Part shown: positions 61,275 to 64,000 of the stretch, piece by piece
How the letters are laid out: each line of letters starts with the position of its first letter
How positions within the stretch are numbered: position 1 is the stretch's first letter
NCBI RefSeq assembly: GCF_004307995.1
Contig: NZ_SIRE01000032.1
Coordinates: 1-64,000 of the forward strand
Reading direction: 5' to 3'
DNA length: 64,000 nt
Source: Paenibacillus thalictri
GTDB lineage: Bacteria > Bacillota > Bacilli > Paenibacillales > NBRC-103111
Translations under genes and position numbers: made by a program
The notes under the pieces: generated by a model
Database searches by the model: none
What the model saw: the letters and a program-made list of their open reading frames with translations, nothing else
Told to the model about the DNA's origin: nothing

Positions 61275-62255
61275 TTAAGTTCTTTTCGCTTGTGAATCCG
61301 CAGCGGCGGCCTCCATCAAACCTTTGATATATCCGACGCCGAACAATCGGCCCAGCACCTCATAACCCGGATGGGCGTTGTCTTCGCCTTCCATGGTAGG
61401 CACATGGTCGGGCCTTGCCGGCCCGTTATAACCGACCTCATAATACGTTTTCATCGCTTCCAGCATGTTTGTTTTACCGTCGTCGTGGAATGTCTCTTCG
61501 AACTTTTCGGCTGTGCCGCGCACATCGCGGAAATGGACGAAAAATAGTTTGTTTTGCGCGGCAAACTTGCGGATGACGCCGGGGATATGCTCTCCGGCCG
61601 TCGCCAGCGTGCCTTGACATAACGTGATGCCGCTGTATTCGCTGGGCACCAGATCGATCGCCCGCTGCAGCGCTTCTGCGCTGCGCAGTATACGCGAGAC
61701 GCCGCGAATCGGAGAAATCGGCGGGTCGTCGGGATGAAGCGCCAGCTTCACCTTCGCTTTTTCCGCGACAGGCACAATCCGCTCCAAATAATATTTAAGA
61801 TTGTCCCACAACCGCTCCTCCGTGACGATCCCCGCTTCGGTCAGCGGCGCATTGCGCATCAGCTCATGCTCGTAACTCGATACTAGCGCACCGCCGCGTG
61901 TACGGGTTGTCGTGGATGTGCGGAACCAATTGAACTGTGCCATAAAATTATAACATAATACGGAAATGCCCACCGCACCCATGTTGGAAATAAATTGCTG
62001 CATCACTTCGATTTCTTCATCGCGCCCGGGCAAGCCAAGTTTAATATTGTTTGTCGGAGGCGCGGATTCGATCACCGTCAAATTCAGTCCGAATTCTTCA
62101 AACCGGCGTTTCATATGAAGCAAATTCATATATTCCCACGGCTTCCAGCCGTTCTCCTCGCGGGGCAGCGGACCTACTGCATAATTAACTCCCATCTGCT
62201 TGGCCAGATGCCAAAGCCGGGTCGGGTGGGAGGGAAATATTTCAGCGAGCTGCAT
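61275..62255 (-). CDS. mannonate dehydratase (UxuA family)
   Basis: 326-residue TIM-barrel enzyme; the family converts D-mannonate to 2-keto-3-deoxygluconate in glucuronate breakdown. I start at ATG 62253-62255 (AAGGAG 8 bases upstream); the GTG three codons earlier overlaps that site. Family blocks include LALHPDDPPISPIRGVSRIL and FFVHFRDVRGTAEKFEETFH, then DDGKTNM and YNGPARPDHVPTMEGE. Metal ligands such as H in LHPDDPP, C in ITLCQGT, and H in FVHFRD and PDHVP are present. It is about 50-70 residues shorter than E. coli UxuA, so a related but different dehydratase is possible. Confidence 0.88.
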   Translation of the reverse strand: MQLAEIFPSHPTRLWHLAKQMGVNYAVGPLPREENGWKPWEYMNLLHMKRRFEEFGLNLTVIESAPPTNNIKLGLPGRDEEIEVMQQFISNMGAVGISVLCYNFMAQFNWFRTSTTTRTRGGALVSSYEHELMRNAPLTEAGIVTEERLWDNLKYYLERIVPVAEKAKVKLALHPDDPPISPIRGVSRILRSAEALQRAIDLVPSEYSGITLCQGTLATAGEHIPGVIRKFAAQNKLFFVHFRDVRGTAEKFEETFHDDGKTNMLEAMKTYYEVGYNGPARPDHVPTMEGEDNAHPGYEVLGRLFGVGYIKGLMEAAAADSQAKRT

Positions 62256-62277
62256 AGCGTTCACTCCTTCTCGCGGT

Positions 62278-63600
62278 TTATTTTTTTCCGAGCTTCATTT
62301 CCGTTTCTTTGCCTTTGGCCGCAATTTTATCGTAAGCTTGCTCGATCGTTTGTTTGTTGAACATAACCGCTTCCATCTCGGTCTGATACGTTTTGACGAA
62401 ATCTTCCCAGCCCGGGGGCGCAGGATAAAACGGCAAGGCCTTGCCAAGCGCCACGTCGAGCAAATCTTTGCCGATCGTATCGACCCGTTTCAGATCCGGC
62501 AGGAGATCTTTATAGATTTGTTCGTTGATCGGAATACCCCGTGTTGTGCCCAGCGTTTTGCCCGCTTCCTTATCGGTAATGAACCATTTGACGAATTTCT
62601 TCGCTTCCGCTTTGTATTTGGTCGAGCTGCTGACACTGAGGAATATCGTGGCTTGCGCCCAACCGCCGCCCGACGGACCGGTCGGATTGTTCACAACCGC
62701 CACCTTGCCCGGCAGCAGCCCTTCGAGCACACTGACGGAACCGACCGTTGCCGTTCTGGTCATCACCGTACCGGAGCCAAGCGGGTCGCTTTTCGGATCG
62801 TTTTCTTTAAAACCCGACTGTACTTGCGCCGGAGGCACGGTATTGTTTTTGCGGAATTGGTCGTATGTTTGCTGGAACTTGAACCACAAGTCCTTATCCA
62901 GGCTGAATTTGGTCCCGTCTACCATCATCGGGCCTTTGCCGTTGGAAGTTTGATAGAATTGGTACCACTCCCAACTGCTGGTGCCGTCGGTAATGCCGTA
63001 TTTCTCTTTGGGCAGCTTGCTGCGGGCCTCTTTTGCGAAAGCGAAAAACTCGTCCCAGGTCCAATCTTTGGCCGGAATTTTGACGCCGGCGGCTTCCAGC
63101 TCCGCTTTGTTGAATACGATGCCGGAACCGTTATGAGCGAGCGGAATCCCGTACAACTTGCCGTTGTAGCGCAAATTATCCAAAATTTTCGGATCGACGA
63201 TGCCTTTCAAGTCAACATCCGACAAATCTTCAAGCAAACCGCGTTTGGCATAATCCTGAATGTATGCCCCGTCCATCTGCAGCACGTCGGTCATCGATTT
63301 CGAGGCGGCCAGTGTGGTGAGCTTTGTCCAGAATGCGTCCCAGGCCAAATATTCCGAGGTAAACTTCACGTTGGGATTTTGCTGGGTGTACAGATCCAGC
63401 GCCTTTAAAGTCGCCTGATGGCGGGCATCCGTCCCCCACCACATGATTTTCATATTGACCGGGCCCGAGCTTTTCTTGTCCCCGTCCGCCGCCGGCGGTT
63501 TGTCTCCCGAGCCCCCTCCGCCGCCGCAAGCTGTAAGCGCCAATACCGCAGCCATTGAAAAAATCGTCATCCCCGCTATCCGTTTTTTTGCCAGTAGCAT
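62278..63600 (-). CDS. sugar ABC transporter substrate-binding lipoprotein
   Basis: 440-residue family 1 binding protein. I start at ATG 63598-63600 (AAAGGGGA upstream). Signal peptide and lipobox VLALTAC place Cys near residue 25, followed by a Gly-rich linker. The mature part has NMKIMWWGTDARHQATLKAL and AKKFVKWFITDKEAGKTLGT. It lies directly downstream of the truncated permease gene and upstream of the UxuA-like and SDR genes, which points to uronate-containing oligosaccharides. No ATPase gene is visible. Confidence 0.93.
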   Translation of the reverse strand: MLLAKKRIAGMTIFSMAAVLALTACGGGGGSGDKPPAADGDKKSSGPVNMKIMWWGTDARHQATLKALDLYTQQNPNVKFTSEYLAWDAFWTKLTTLAASKSMTDVLQMDGAYIQDYAKRGLLEDLSDVDLKGIVDPKILDNLRYNGKLYGIPLAHNGSGIVFNKAELEAAGVKIPAKDWTWDEFFAFAKEARSKLPKEKYGITDGTSSWEWYQFYQTSNGKGPMMVDGTKFSLDKDLWFKFQQTYDQFRKNNTVPPAQVQSGFKENDPKSDPLGSGTVMTRTATVGSVSVLEGLLPGKVAVVNNPTGPSGGGWAQATIFLSVSSSTKYKAEAKKFVKWFITDKEAGKTLGTTRGIPINEQIYKDLLPDLKRVDTIGKDLLDVALGKALPFYPAPPGWEDFVKTYQTEMEAVMFNKQTIEQAYDKIAAKGKETEMKLGKK

Positions 63601-63640
63601 GTCCCGATTCCCCTTTCGAACGTTCAAATATGTATTGGAA

Positions 63641-64000
63641 CTACCCCTTGATGCCGGTAGTTGCAATCCCTTCCACGAAATGCTTTTGCGCCAAAAAAAA
63701 CACGATTACGGACGGCACGATGGACAGCAGAGACATCGCCAGCAGCTGCCCCCACTGAATCTCGAACTGGTCGACGAACATGCGGAGCCCGAGGCCGACG
63801 GTATATTTTTCGATGGAGCTTAAATACAGCAATTGTCCGAAGAAGTCGTCCCAACTCCATATAAAGGTGAATATCGCTACAGTGACCAATGCCGGTTTGA
63901 TCAACGGAAAGATGATCCGCAAATAAATGCCGTAAACCGAAGCCCCGTCCATATGAGCCGCTTCGTCCAGTTCCCTGGGAATACTGCGGATAAACTGCAC
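63641..64000 (-). CDS. carbohydrate ABC transporter permease, C-terminal part (5' end outside window)
   Basis: The last 119 codons of a MalG-type CUT1 permease. The frame is open to base 64000. The EAA loop DEAAHMDGASVYGIYLRIIF followed by PLIKPALVT marks the ATPase contact. Two transmembrane segments follow, and the C-terminus QKHFVEGIATTGIKG is family-typical. Forty bases separate it from the binding-protein gene. Confidence 0.92.
   Translation of the reverse strand: MQFIRSIPRELDEAAHMDGASVYGIYLRIIFPLIKPALVTVAIFTFIWSWDDFFGQLLYLSSIEKYTVGLGLRMFVDQFEIQWGQLLAMSLLSIVPSVIVFFLAQKHFVEGIATTGIKG

Overview
The window looks like a chromosomal segment of a moderately GC-rich, endospore-former-type Bacillota, most like Paenibacillus or a close relative. 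This is inferred from the gene content, not from a database match. The supporting features are strong AGGAGG-type ribosome binding sites, an rpsU-yqeY-nfeD-floA run and a prmA-rsmE-mtaB run in Bacillus-like order, addB-addA-sbcD-sbcC, YesM/YesN two-component pairs beside sugar transporters that lack ATPase genes, and an S-layer-homology protein. Most genes are on the minus strand.

Layout. 1-2812: N-terminal 937 residues of a secreted S-layer-homology protein, followed by a gene-free stretch with a nested palindrome, a tandem repeat and a terminator. 3747-8140: housekeeping and stress block (proline-rich membrane protein, FloA, NfeD, YqeY, ribosomal protein S21, HIT hydrolase), with a clear sigma-W-type promoter before nfeD and a near-consensus sigma-A promoter before rpsU. 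8344-10275: one ORF joining a TetR-type regulator to a flavin oxidoreductase, with a ribosome binding site and ATG at the junction. 10278-12617: secreted GH26-like glycosidase. 13030-25568: DNA end-processing and repair genes sbcC, sbcD, addA, addB. 25771-26169: DUF1232 membrane protein.

26236-44198: two sugar-response modules. The first, all minus strand, is a solute-binding lipoprotein, two permeases, YesM and YesN. The second has two permeases, a binding protein, an FAD oxidoreductase and a GH51 arabinofuranosidase as a minus-strand operon, with yesN-yesM divergent from it. A HAD phosphatase lies between the modules. Neither module encodes a transporter ATPase, so a shared MsmX-type ATPase elsewhere is likely. 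44232-44990: a G1-family (eqolisin) peptidase homologue.

45064-52856: iron-siderophore uptake locus with a Btr-like AraC regulator, two binding proteins, two FecCD permeases and an ABC exporter-type protein. Fur boxes precede the regulator and the first binding protein. 53080-59625: housekeeping block with rlmI, deoC, a Nudix hydrolase, mtaB, rsmE, a site-2 protease and prmA. 59787-60108: two tiny overlapping ORFs of unknown function that share a motif. 60258-64000: third sugar module (SDR epimerase, UxuA-like mannonate dehydratase, binding protein, truncated permease), probably for uronate-containing saccharides.

The clearest candidates for something undescribed are the TetR-oxidoreductase fusion with an embedded second start, the two large nested palindromes at 3193-3311 and 31468-31639, the overlapping micro-proteins at 59787-60108, and the bacterial G1 peptidase. 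I found no tRNA, rRNA, CRISPR array, transposase or phage gene.
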